A DNA stretch of 64,000 bases from Lactifluus volemus (lineage: Eukaryota; Basidiomycota; Agaricomycetes; Russulales; Russulaceae): positions 109,465 through 173,464 of the forward strand of contig WTXI01000069.1 of the NCBI GenBank assembly GCA_022376515.1. Direction: 5' to 3'. The notes beneath the pieces were generated by a model, which was not told the DNA's origin, searched no databases, and saw only the letters and a program-made list of their open reading frames with translations. Position 1 is the first letter of the stretch. Each line of letters begins with the position of its first letter. This document shows positions 1 to 8,874 of this stretch, piece after piece. Made by a program: the position numbers and the translations under genes.

Positions 1-192
1 CTTATGTGCCGCGCGATCGTTCGCGCTCCACTCGATAGATGGTGTTTTCACCAATATGACTTATGTAAGAGGAAACTAGAAGTATCCGCCTTTTAATGAA
101 AAAGGCTAATGTACAAAAAGGGAGTACAGGAATGTTAGAAAATCTAGCTAGGCCCATCACGGTGCAGGATCTCACATGCGACTCTATTTAGA
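1..192. other. 3' flank of NLR1, shared with the NLR2 flank
   Basis: This stretch lies downstream of the minus-strand NLR gene and has no ORF. It can be aligned by eye, with gaps, to about 49200-49390 downstream of the second NLR gene (shared words include the block ending in agctaggccc). The segmental duplication that made the two NLR genes therefore extends to, and probably past, the left edge of the window. Confidence 0.7.
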
Positions 193-3100
193 TCAACTGT
201 GAACGTATACCGTAGCCCAATTTAATCCATGCACAAAATTTGAGAGATCTACCTCCGTTCTATCTTTGCCAGCAATCCACACTGTCTTAGCTTTATGAAG
301 GTATGGCCGGTGAATGGGGGGAATCCACAAAAGGAGTTCACCATCTTCCCCATACATCCATCCATCACTATTGATCGGGAACTTGTCCATAAAATGATCT
401 TTCTCAATATCTTCTGCTCCGAGCTTCCCTAGATGAATCGTGTGATCTCGTAAGGCTAAAGTGATAGGCCCATCAAGGGTGGACGCACCAGGGTTGATCG
501 TTTGAGTGAGTTCGGTAGACGAGCTCACAACATCTTGTCCTGTTGTGGCATCCCACATGCGAATCGTACAATCTCCCGAGGCCGAAACGATCCGTTGCCC
601 ATCTGGTGAGAATGCAACCCAGGTGACCAAATCAGCGTGTCCAATAAATGGGCCCCCTACGGCCACGCCTGTTGCAGAATCCCACAAGCGAATTGTGCGA
701 TCGTACGAGGCCGATGCAATGCACCGCCCATCTGGTGAGAATGAAACACAGCTAATAGCATGGGTGTGTCCAGTAAATGGGCCTACTACGTCTTCTCCTG
801 TCTCAGAATCCCACACACGAATCGTGGCATCTCCAGAGCCTGAGGCGATTCGCTGCCCGTCTGGTGAGAATTCAACACATTGGACCCACTCAGTGTGACC
901 AGTAAACGGGCGTATTATGACCTCTCCTGTCGCAGCATCCCATATGCGAATCGTGCGGTCCGCCGAAGCCGACACGATGCGTTTCCCGTCTGGCGAGAAT
1001 GCAACAGAACGGACCTCATCAGTGTGTCCAGTAAACGGGGCCAGTACAACCTCTCCCGTTGTGGCATCCCACACGCGAACCGTGTGATCGAACGAGGCTG
1101 AGACGATGCGTTGTCCGTCCGGCGAGAATCCAACAGAACTGACCGCTTCGGTATGTCCAGTGAACGGGTCCATAACATTTCCTGTCGTGGTATCCCACAC
1201 GCGAATCGTGCAATCGTGCGAGGCCGAGGCGATCCGCTGCCCTTCAGGCGAGAAAACCACAAACATGACCCAATCGGTATGACCAGTAGACGGACCCGCT
1301 GTAACCTCTCCTGTTGCGGCATCCCACACACAAATTGAGCAATCTGCAGAGGCCGAGGCAATCCGTTGCCCATCGGGTGAGAGTGCAACAGAAAATATTG
1401 TTTGGGTGTGTCCAGTAAGCGTGGCCCCTGCCCCTCCTTTTCTGGCAGCCCACACGCAAACCGTGTTATCATGCGAAGCCGATGCAATGCGCTGCCCGTC
1501 CGGTGAGAGCGCAACAGAAGATATGGAATTGGTATGTCCGGTCAAAGGGCCTGCTACGATCTGCCCTGTTGCGGAATCCCACACGCAAATCGTGCGATCT
1601 ACCGAGCCGGATGTGATGCGTTGTCCGTCCGGTGAGAATGCAATAGAGTTGATAGTACCGGTGTGTCCAGTAAACGGGCCTGCTAGGACCTGTCCTGTTG
1701 CGGAATCCCACACACGAATCGTCCAATCCTTCGAGGATGAAGCGATGCGCTTCCCGTCTGGTGAGAACGTAACACAGCTGACCAGTTCAGTGTGTCCAGT
1801 AAATGGGCCCGCAACGAGATTTCCTGTTGCGGCATCCCATATGCGAATCGTGCAATCTTTCGAGGCCGAAGCGATACGTTGATCATCTGGTGAGAATGCA
1901 ACAAAGAGGACCTCATCAAAGTGTCCAGTAAACGGGCCCGTTACGACCTCTCCAGTTGCGGCATCCCAAACACGAATTGTGTGATCGCTCGAGGCCGAGG
2001 CGATGTATTGCATGTTCGGTAAAAATGCAACACATCTGACCCAACTCGTATGTCCAGTAAACGGACCTGCTACGACCTCTCCTGTCGCGGCATCCCACAC
2101 AAGAATCGTGCAGTCCTGCGAGGCCGAAGCGATGCGTTTCCCGTCATACGAGAATGCGACAGAGAAGACGAAACCGGTATGTCCAGTAAACGGGCCCGCT
2201 ACAATTTCCCCGGTTGTAGCATCCCACACTCGAATCGTGCGATCGAGCGAGGCCGATGCGATCCGTTGTCCATCCGGCGAGAATACAACAGACATGACCG
2301 AATTATCATGTGCCTGAATCGTCATTTCCAATGCTGGCCAATCGGACAACTGTCCGCGATTCAAAATCAATGTGTGGGGGAATAGGTGACGGTGGTGCTC
2401 GACGACGCGGGAAGAGGATGGTGCAAATGGGAGAGCAGATATATATATGTGTGGAAGGCTTCTTGATATTGCCATCCCGAAATACCGCACAAAAGCGAAC
2501 CCATCATTCATTAATGCCAACACAATCTGACCCTCTGATTGAGAAAACTGCTACAGTTTTATCCACTAGTCACTACATGTCGAATAATACGATAATATGG
2601 GCCCACCTTCTGCTGGTCAGACCGCAACCATGTGTTCAGAGATCCCAATGCTCGTGATGCAAGTCCGACGCTATTCTTGATGCTAAGCACTTCCAGCCAA
2701 AAAAGAAATCTTGTCTCGAACAGCGATCGAAGTTTTGGAAAGAGATCCTCTTCAATGCCAAGACGTTCCAAATGATCGCCCCAGAAAACACATGCATACG
2801 ATAGAGCAGGTGGAATATATTTGGAAATTCGAGATTCAAGGTCTGGGAGATCCCTATTAGCAAGGTATGACGATTCGAGTTCGCAAATGTTGAATTTGAG
2901 GTCATTGAGCATCAATCCAAGGCAGGAATGTGCCAACCGACGGTGAGCCCTGCCAAGGTCTATGTGAAATTCCCCACTCTTCTCACTTGCCAGGAAGTCA
3001 CGAAATGAGGTGTGGAGAGGAACGATCGGGAGGGAATCGTCGGATGAGGTCACGTTACTGAGCAGTGAGCCAAGGTGATGAAGCATTTCGACAACACAAT

Positions 3101-4822
3101 CAGAATCCTCGGGGTCGGGGTCCTCGGGGTCATCCTTGGGTGCATGTCGTCGGAGATTAGTCAAAGAATGGATGGAAAGTGGCACCATCGCAGCGAAAAG
3201 CTGTCCCATCACAGACCGAAATAGGATTTGTGCCGCAACCGGTTTGAAGTATCCTTCCAGAACTTCTCTGTATAGCTGGTCCAACGGATCCTGTCCATCG
3301 CGATCTCGAGTGTGTCCTAACAGACACTGTATCACCTGTTTCCTGCTAAACCCAAAGCTTGGAGGAGGATTGTTTATTAACCCGGATGCAACGGCTGCCC
3401 ACTGAAACAACCCTTCTGCCGCCTTTGCGAGCTTGGCACCATGTCGTTCGAATAAATTCAACGGCAGTTCGCTCTGGAGATATAGGCCAATATCTTGCTC
3501 CGTCTTGGCCGCCAGTATGTGATCGTCCATGTAGAGAGTGCGTACGGACAGCGTGTTACGGAACACATCTTCAATTCCATGCTCCGGCCTCGATGTGATG
3601 AGGATCCGGAAAGTCGATGGTAACTCGAAAAGTCGTTGAGCGAGAAATTGATGTACTCCTTTTTTGCCAATTGCATCACCACTCTCATCTAATGCATCGA
3701 CCACGATAAGAATCGGATCGCCTAGCGGAAGGTTCTTGGCCGGCTCAAGGAGGAGCCGTTCGAAAAGTGTACGATAGTGTCGAGTACTACAAAGAGATGG
3801 ATCATTCTTGAGTACCCTCCCAAGGGCGAGCTTGAACGGAGGATAGCGATTGGAGAGATCGCGAGCGAGTGTCGTGAAGAGTTGGTGGGCCTCGTCTTTG
3901 GAGCCCTCCTTCCGTAGAAATGCGAAATAAGAGCCAAGATTCTTGTTCTCGAGCCGACGAGCGACTTCATGTGCGATCGACGACTTTCCTGTGCCGGCCT
4001 GGCCAAGAAGGACGAGCCCACGTTGGGACTCACGATTCTGGACCCAGTTGATGATATGGTCCAAGAAATCTTCTCGTGTGCCTGGAAGACAGCGCCTGTC
4101 ATCGCCAAATCGCCAGCCTCCTTTATAAGGCAATTCTTTGATTGTTGCGTCCAAATCTTTGTGCCCCACATGAGCTGATTCGAGGATCAATGGCAATAAG
4201 GATTATGCACCAGATTCCACCAATGCCAGCACGGCACCCGCGAGGAAATTATCTCGCAGTCGAGCGAGGTTCGTGCGGTAATCATCAACTTTGCTGTCAA
4301 CTTGGCGGACGACATTCATCAAAGTCCGCTTTCCTGGATCAAGTGTTTATCCTCAATCACCAATGAGAAAGGACAAGAAGACGTACCGACTTGCACATCC
4401 TCCGCATAAGATATGATAAATTTGGCACATTCCGAGACGCACGACAGCATCTCATCCAGGATTTTTGCCTGCGTAGACTCCGGGTCCATGTTCCTCAAAA
4501 TGTCCGCCATCTTCGCAATATCAAACGCATCCCGTATTGCCTGAAGTAGCGTCCTAACGTTGTCGTCACGCTTCAACTGGTGTAGCAAAGTCTGGTGGCA
4601 AGTGATTGAACGTTCCACATCCTCCGACAGAGCACAGAGACACACCTCAGGAATCTTTGAGAGCAATTTCCATGCTAACCTTGCATGCGGGAACAACTGA
4701 ACAGCGGAACTTAATTTAGTAAGGGATACCCAAAAATGATGATCATGTTACTCATACTTCAGCGATTGGGTCGACAGTGTCCATCACTTGCTTGACAACA
4801 TCAATGGCTGACTGCCATGCTT
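193..4822 (-). CDS. NACHT-WD40 NLR (STAND) gene 1, 5'-truncated by an LTR
   Basis: Likely a fungal NLR-type signalling ATPase: NACHT switch plus WD40 sensor, with roles in non-self recognition in this family. My model is five exons: 193-2550, 2607-4156, 4211-4333, 4387-4696 and 4758-4822. The introns are 56, 54, 53 and 61 nt with GT..AG ends (the 54 nt one ends AAG), and every junction keeps the frame. The NACHT exon shows Walker A GQAGTGKS, Walker B ILIVVDALDE and the sensor-like RILITSRPE. The last exon encodes 14 WD40 repeats, enough for two seven-blade propellers. The upstream exons encode a helical region that I recognise from agaric NLRs. The first visible exon runs directly into the Ty3-A LTR at 4822/4823, so start codon and promoter are missing. 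The body is open, but the gene is probably a disrupted allele. Confidence 0.88.
522..2325 (-). repeat. 14 tandem WD40 repeats of about 126-129 bp (NLR1)
   Basis: Fourteen units of about 42-43 codons follow the pattern GHT-x4-SVAFSPDGQRIASAS-x-D-x-TIRVWD. The framework is nearly identical from unit to unit at DNA level. Variation concentrates at the residues after GHT and at those flanking the Asp of the SxDxT turn. The periodicity also opens long spurious ORFs on the other strand. Confidence 0.93.
2551..2606 (-). other. 56-nt intron joining NACHT and WD40 exons (NLR1)
   Basis: On the minus strand the intron begins GTGGGC and ends CTGTAG, with a branch-like GACTAG about 19 nt before the end. 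It is phase 0. The same intron of the same length occurs in the second NLR copy at 51752-51807. Without splicing, the NACHT frame ends inside the intron (stop at 2559-2561). Confidence 0.85.
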
Positions 4823-5759
4823 TGTCACGGTTCGCAGGGACCGTGGCTCGAAGTGAGCTTCGTTCGGGTTGGCTATTTGTTGCGGCGAGTCGGACAAGAC
4901 TAGCAACACCCGATAGTCGATTCTAGAACGCGCAGGCAAGGTCCAACGAGGAGTAGACTTGACTGTGCGAACTCTCGGGGTTCGTATCGCGTGAGGCGGT
5001 TAATACGGGCCGGCGCACGCGATGGTCGGAGTTACCGTTCCTAAAGAGGATAGACGGTGGCAGATGGATGAATGACGATGTGTAGGTTCAACCGCAACAC
5101 GGGCGCGAGTGTAATTGGAATGCAAGGGAGTCTCGCCTTCCAAGGACACTCGTGAGAGGTTGAACTAAGGTTTGTGATGCGGACGCGAGGTGGGAAGTGA
5201 GACTACTTCTCACAGCGCGTTCGTATTAGGGTTTCAGGCGTCTGGGAACTTGTTACAAGGAAATGGAACAAGTTCACAGATGTCTGATCGTGGCGCGAAG
5301 TACCTGGATCAAGGTACGAAGAGGGGATTCACACGAAGAGAGGAGGAGATGCGATGCGAGTGTGAGCAGGAGACAATGAACTGCGATTCTAGACGAAGCT
5401 GAAGCTGGGGCTTTAGCTCGTCTGCAGGGCCCTATTTATGCGTACAGAGGGCCAGCCAACTATCCTACAAAGGTCACAGTACAGTAGCGAAGTCAGAACT
5501 ATTGACTAAGGACCTGAGTCAGTTCTGATGACTCAAGAACTGACTCAGTGCGTCTGACTCAAGATCTGAGTCAAGAACGCTGACTCAAGATTTGAGTCAT
5601 GATCCCTGAGTCAAATACACGTCCAAAACGGCGACGCACAGCCCCTAGAAGCGGAACAGAGGGGGCTGGCCAAGGAAAGGGGTCCTAGGTCACAACACAA
5701 GTCGAAAATCAGACGGAAAATAACAGCAAATGGGCCGGGCGGCCCGCATAACCGTAACA
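4823..5759 (-). repeat. Ty3-A 3' LTR (left)
   Basis: This 937 bp copy matches 17722-18658. On the minus strand it starts TGTTACGG and ends CCGTGACA. Its outer edge falls inside an exon of NLR1. Confidence 0.93.
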
Positions 5760-5762
5760 GTA

Positions 5763-5773
5763 CCCTCTCTCCT
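5763..5773 (-). other. Ty3-A polypurine tract
   Basis: The minus strand reads AGGAGAGAGGG three bases before the 3' LTR, the position expected for the plus-strand primer. Confidence 0.7.
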
Positions 5774-5796
5774 AGGCGCATGTACCACCATGCGCC

Positions 5797-8700
5797 TCAG
5801 TCACCCCTGTCCATGGATTCCCAGTCAAGGTCATCCCAAAGCGCCTCACCTGCATCGACGTCATCTGCGTCATACTCATCCCAAAGATGAGTGACGGGCC
5901 GCAACTCCGTGGCCTTGACAGGACAGTCCCTCCCGTAGTACTGGTGGTCAGGGAAGACCCGGCACCTATAGACAGTGCAACGCGTATGGGGGTGGTGACA
6001 GTCATGGGAGTAGTGCCCCCTCTTCTGGCAATAGAGGCACTCCCTCCACAAAGGACAGTTCTCGTACTTGTGGTCCACCCCGTCCTTGTTGCACTTGCCG
6101 CAGTAATGTGACTTCTTCCCCCTCCTCTTGCGCTTACCAGTGATTCTCAGAGGGCTGACTCCGGGATCACCACCAGACGGCCCCCCATGCGACGAAGACG
6201 CGACGACGAGTGGACGTAGGCCGTCCCCATCTGCTGCACGTACCCCCTGGAGTTGATGAGCACTGTCACCTGCAGAAGGTTGGGCCCAGCTGAAGACCTT
6301 CCAGGGATCGTAAGGGGATTCGGATCGCAGCGTGTGGGGGTCTCCAGCGACATGACTTCTGGCTGGAACCTCATGTCCGCTGCTAGCGTCTCCAGGGCTT
6401 CCTGGATAGGCGAGAGTTGGGGAGGCGGCGTCGGGCTTGGGAGAGGAGATGGGGTCCTCGGATGGTACGAGGGACTGCGGCGAGGCTCTTGGCGAGGCGA
6501 GCGGGTGGTCCTCCTGTACGGTGGAGGCGCTGATCTGGGCTGGTTCTGCTGGGGTGTCCTCGGCAAGGGACGCCTCTGAGAGGGGCCACTCTCCCCCCTC
6601 ACAGACCGCGAGGGAGTCGAACGACGAGTCGAGGAGTTGGAGGTAGTCGTCCTCCGAGCTGGGGTACTGGAACGCAAGTTGTAAGGCATTACTCATGGAG
6701 GAGGAGGTAGTGGGGGTGATGATGGTGCGGATTCGCCTCTTCCTCTTCGCTTTTATCCTCCCTCCCCCTATCTCATTGGGGTTGCGCTGATAGAACTCCT
6801 TAATGAGCTCCGGAGCCTTCACATTGTCAGCGGGTTCCCAACTATCATGAGCGGGTGAATATCCCTTCCAACGAAGGAGATATTCAAGCTTTTCTGCCTT
6901 CCCCTTCTTGCGCGCATCAATGATCTGCTCCACCTCATATTCTGGTTCGCCTTCCATCAGATCAGGTGGCGGCTCTGCGAAGTTGCGCCCATGCTCTTCC
7001 GTCTCCTTGTAAGGTGTTAACAAGGACGCGTGGAAGACATTGTGAATGCGCCAGTGTGGGGGGAGCTGGAGGCGGTACACCACTGGGGAAATGACGTCAA
7101 TGATGGGGAATGGACCATATCTTTTGGGTCCCAACTTTGCGGACGGATAGATTGTCTTTAGGTTTGTTCCCTCCAACAATACTTGTTGTCCTTTTTCGAA
7201 TGGGTAGAAGTGCCTTTGACCCTTCTTTCTCTGGCGCCTTTTTAGCCACAGTTCCTGCGCCTTTCTGATAGCATCCTGGGCGCGCTCCCTAGCCTCCTTA
7301 AGCCACATTTGTCTTTGATGTAACGCTGGGATATTTGTGCTTTTCCCGGAGGGGTGGATGATTGGGTTTGCGCCCCACAAGAGCTCACAGGGAGCCTTCC
7401 CTGTGCTCGCATTTGGCCAGGAGTTGTGAACAAATTGGGCAAGAGGAAGAAGGTTTGCCCAGTCGTCTTGTTGGCTGCTTCCATAGATCCGCAAATACTG
7501 CTCCACCCACTGATTAGCGCGTTCTGATTGTCCATCAGTCTGCGGGTGATAAGCAGAGCTGATGTTCTGTGTGATTCCTAGCAGTTCACACATCTGGCGG
7601 GTGAAGTGAGCAGTAAAACGGGGATCTCTGTCCGAGATGACGTGGTGGGGGCAGCCAAAGAGAGGGAAGATGTGTTCCACATAGAGCCGGGCCACTTCTT
7701 CTGCGTCAATTGTCTTCTGACAGGGCAAGAAGAAGGCTGCCTTCGAGCAATCGTGGTCCACTACTGTGAGGATCGAGTCATATCCCTTTGAGACTGGGAG
7801 ATCGGTGATGAGGTCAAGGGAAATGGTCTGGAAAGGGATTGCCTTCGGTTCAACAGTGATCGGCATCAATGGTGGTTTAGGTTTCACAGTGTTGGGTTTT
7901 GTCATTTGGCAAGTTGCACATCCCTTAACGTAGTTCTGGACGAACTGTCGCATCATCGGCCACCAGTAGTCCTCAGACACCTTCTGAAGCGTTGTGGCGA
8001 TGCCTGGGTGCCCAGCCAAGGCGTGGTCATGGTACTCATGCAAGATCTGTCGCTTCAGATCCTCTTGGTCTGCGACCACAGGTCTTCCTTGGTGCACCCA
8101 GTGGTGATTTACTGAGTCCAGTGGGTAGGAGCGATGCAGCTCTGCGAAATAGCTCGGTGTGCGTGCTTGCCAATCCCAAACCTGTTGTTCGAGACTGCTG
8201 ACCTCTGCTGCCCGCACGAAGAGTTTGTCAGGCAGGACAAGGGTGTTTTCGTTATCGTGTTTCCCTTCGTCCACTCCTGGTGGTCTGGACAGCGCATCAG
8301 CCTTGTTTAGCTTGCCTGGGCGGTGCACCAGTTTGTAATTGTAATCCGCAAGGTCACTGAGGTACCTTGCTACGCGTCGGTTGATTCTCTGGGGTTGCCG
8401 GTAGTATCGAAGATTATTATGATCGGTGTGCACAATGGCAGTGAAGGGAGAGGAGAGGAACAAGTGTCTCCATCGTCGCAAACCCCGAATTACCGCCAAG
8501 AGCTCTCTGTCATGGACGTCATACCCTCTCTCAGCTTCGTTCAATGTCTGGGAGTGGTAGCCCACTGGACAGAGCCTCTGTTTGTCATTTCGTTGGTAGA
8601 GGATGGCCCCAGTGGCATACTGGGACGCGTCTACCTCCATCTCGAAGGGGCGGTCATAGTCAGGTCTCTGGAGGACAGGGTCGGACTCTATGATCTGGAG

Positions 8701-8874
8701 GAGTGCATCCAAGGCTTTGGTGCACTCATCCGTCCACTTGAATGGTCGTCCCTTCTTCAGCAAGGCAGTGAGTGGCGCCGCGAGGTGTGCAAAGTGGGGA
8801 TGAATGGTCTCTGATACCCCAACACACCAAGCGTGCTCCGGACCTCCTTCACTGAAGACAAGGTTCGAGGCCAT
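5797..8874 (-). CDS. pol: Ty3-A Pol: RNase H, integrase, chromodomain, zinc-knuckle tail
   Basis: This 1025-codon frame carries the 3' part of pol. In order it shows the RT connection and RNase H (EVDASQYATGAIL, then VHTDHNNLRY), the integrase HHCC finger (HDHALAGHPG to GCATC), the DDE core (DLITDLP, SDRDPRF, GQSERANQ), a chromodomain at about residues 646-700 (LLRWKGYSPAHDSWEPADNV), a Pro/Ser-rich linker, and a Cys/His-rich domain from about residue 924. The chromodomain is expected to steer integration to marked chromatin. The first codons are the shifted continuation of the upstream frame, not a true start: one base is missing in the C run at 8796-8799. The zinc tail is unusual and is described separately. 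Confidence 0.93.
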   Translation of the reverse strand: MASNLVFSEGGPEHAWCVGVSETIHPHFAHLAAPLTALLKKGRPFKWTDECTKALDALLQIIESDPVLQRPDYDRPFEMEVDASQYATGAILYQRNDKQRLCPVGYHSQTLNEAERGYDVHDRELLAVIRGLRRWRHLFLSSPFTAIVHTDHNNLRYYRQPQRINRRVARYLSDLADYNYKLVHRPGKLNKADALSRPPGVDEGKHDNENTLVLPDKLFVRAAEVSSLEQQVWDWQARTPSYFAELHRSYPLDSVNHHWVHQGRPVVADQEDLKRQILHEYHDHALAGHPGIATTLQKVSEDYWWPMMRQFVQNYVKGCATCQMTKPNTVKPKPPLMPITVEPKAIPFQTISLDLITDLPVSKGYDSILTVVDHDCSKAAFFLPCQKTIDAEEVARLYVEHIFPLFGCPHHVISDRDPRFTAHFTRQMCELLGITQNISSAYHPQTDGQSERANQWVEQYLRIYGSSQQDDWANLLPLAQFVHNSWPNASTGKAPCELLWGANPIIHPSGKSTNIPALHQRQMWLKEARERAQDAIRKAQELWLKRRQRKKGQRHFYPFEKGQQVLLEGTNLKTIYPSAKLGPKRYGPFPIIDVISPVVYRLQLPPHWRIHNVFHASLLTPYKETEEHGRNFAEPPPDLMEGEPEYEVEQIIDARKKGKAEKLEYLLRWKGYSPAHDSWEPADNVKAPELIKEFYQRNPNEIGGGRIKAKRKRRIRTIITPTTSSSMSNALQLAFQYPSSEDDYLQLLDSSFDSLAVCEGGEWPLSEASLAEDTPAEPAQISASTVQEDHPLASPRASPQSLVPSEDPISSPKPDAASPTLAYPGSPGDASSGHEVPARSHVAGDPHTLRSESPYDPWKVFSWAQPSAGDSAHQLQGVRAADGDGLRPLVVASSSHGGPSGGDPGVSPLRITGKRKRRGKKSHYCGKCNKDGVDHKYENCPLWRECLYCQKRGHYSHDCHHPHTRCTVYRCRVFPDHQYYGRDCPVKATELRPVTHLWDEYDADDVDAGEALWDDLDWESMDRGD
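5920..6105 (-). other. Pol C-terminal three-part Cys/His zinc domain (Ty3-A)
   Basis: Around residues 924-985 of the Pol frame, the spacing is C-x2-C-x6-H-x4-C, then a canonical knuckle C-x2-C-x4-H-x4-C (CLYCQKRGHYSHDC), then a third Cys/His group ending CP. An acidic, Trp-containing tail follows. The same layout, including the PL between the first two fingers and CRV in the third, is present in Ty3-B. It lies after the chromodomain and is additional to the usual Gag knuckle. Confidence 0.8.
6147..6689 (-). CDS. Overlapping +1-frame ORF inside Ty3-A pol (ORF3 candidate)
   Basis: This is a 180-codon ATG-to-stop frame, +1 relative to Pol, lying between the chromodomain and the zinc domain. The N-terminal two thirds is basic and rich in Pro, Ser and Arg. 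The C-terminal 45 residues are not low-complexity and contain GYVQQMGTAYV and RLVVIP. An ORF in the same relative frame and place in Ty3-B has GVQFMTARI, RLAWNG and IVAVEP at matching spacing, whereas the Pol frames over the same bases look unrelated. A Pol-frame ATG (6696) lies 7 nt upstream of this ATG. I infer a possible accessory protein. The alternative is a chance open frame in a low-complexity region. Confidence 0.5.
   Translation of the reverse strand: MPYNLRSSTPARRTTTSNSSTRRSTPSRSVRGESGPSQRRPLPRTPQQNQPRSAPPPYRRTTRSPRQEPRRSPSYHPRTPSPLPSPTPPPQLSPIQEALETLAADMRFQPEVMSLETPTRCDPNPLTIPGRSSAGPNLLQVTVLINSRGYVQQMGTAYVHSSSRLRRMGGRLVVIPESAL

Noticed and set aside
506..1882. Long frames on the plus strand and in other minus frames across the WD40 regions (also 49671-51518)
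   Set aside because: The repeat unit is a multiple of three, so a stop-free alternative frame in one unit is stop-free in all. The frames have no domain and mirror the repeats.
522..2325. Regularly spaced repeats, considered as a CRISPR-like array
   Set aside because: The units are 126-129 bp, coding and contiguous without unique spacers, and are clearly WD40 repeats of a eukaryotic gene.
5190..5402. 70-codon ORF found twice (also 18089-18301)
   Set aside because: It is inside the two Ty3-A LTRs, so its duplication is due to the LTRs. It has no domain.
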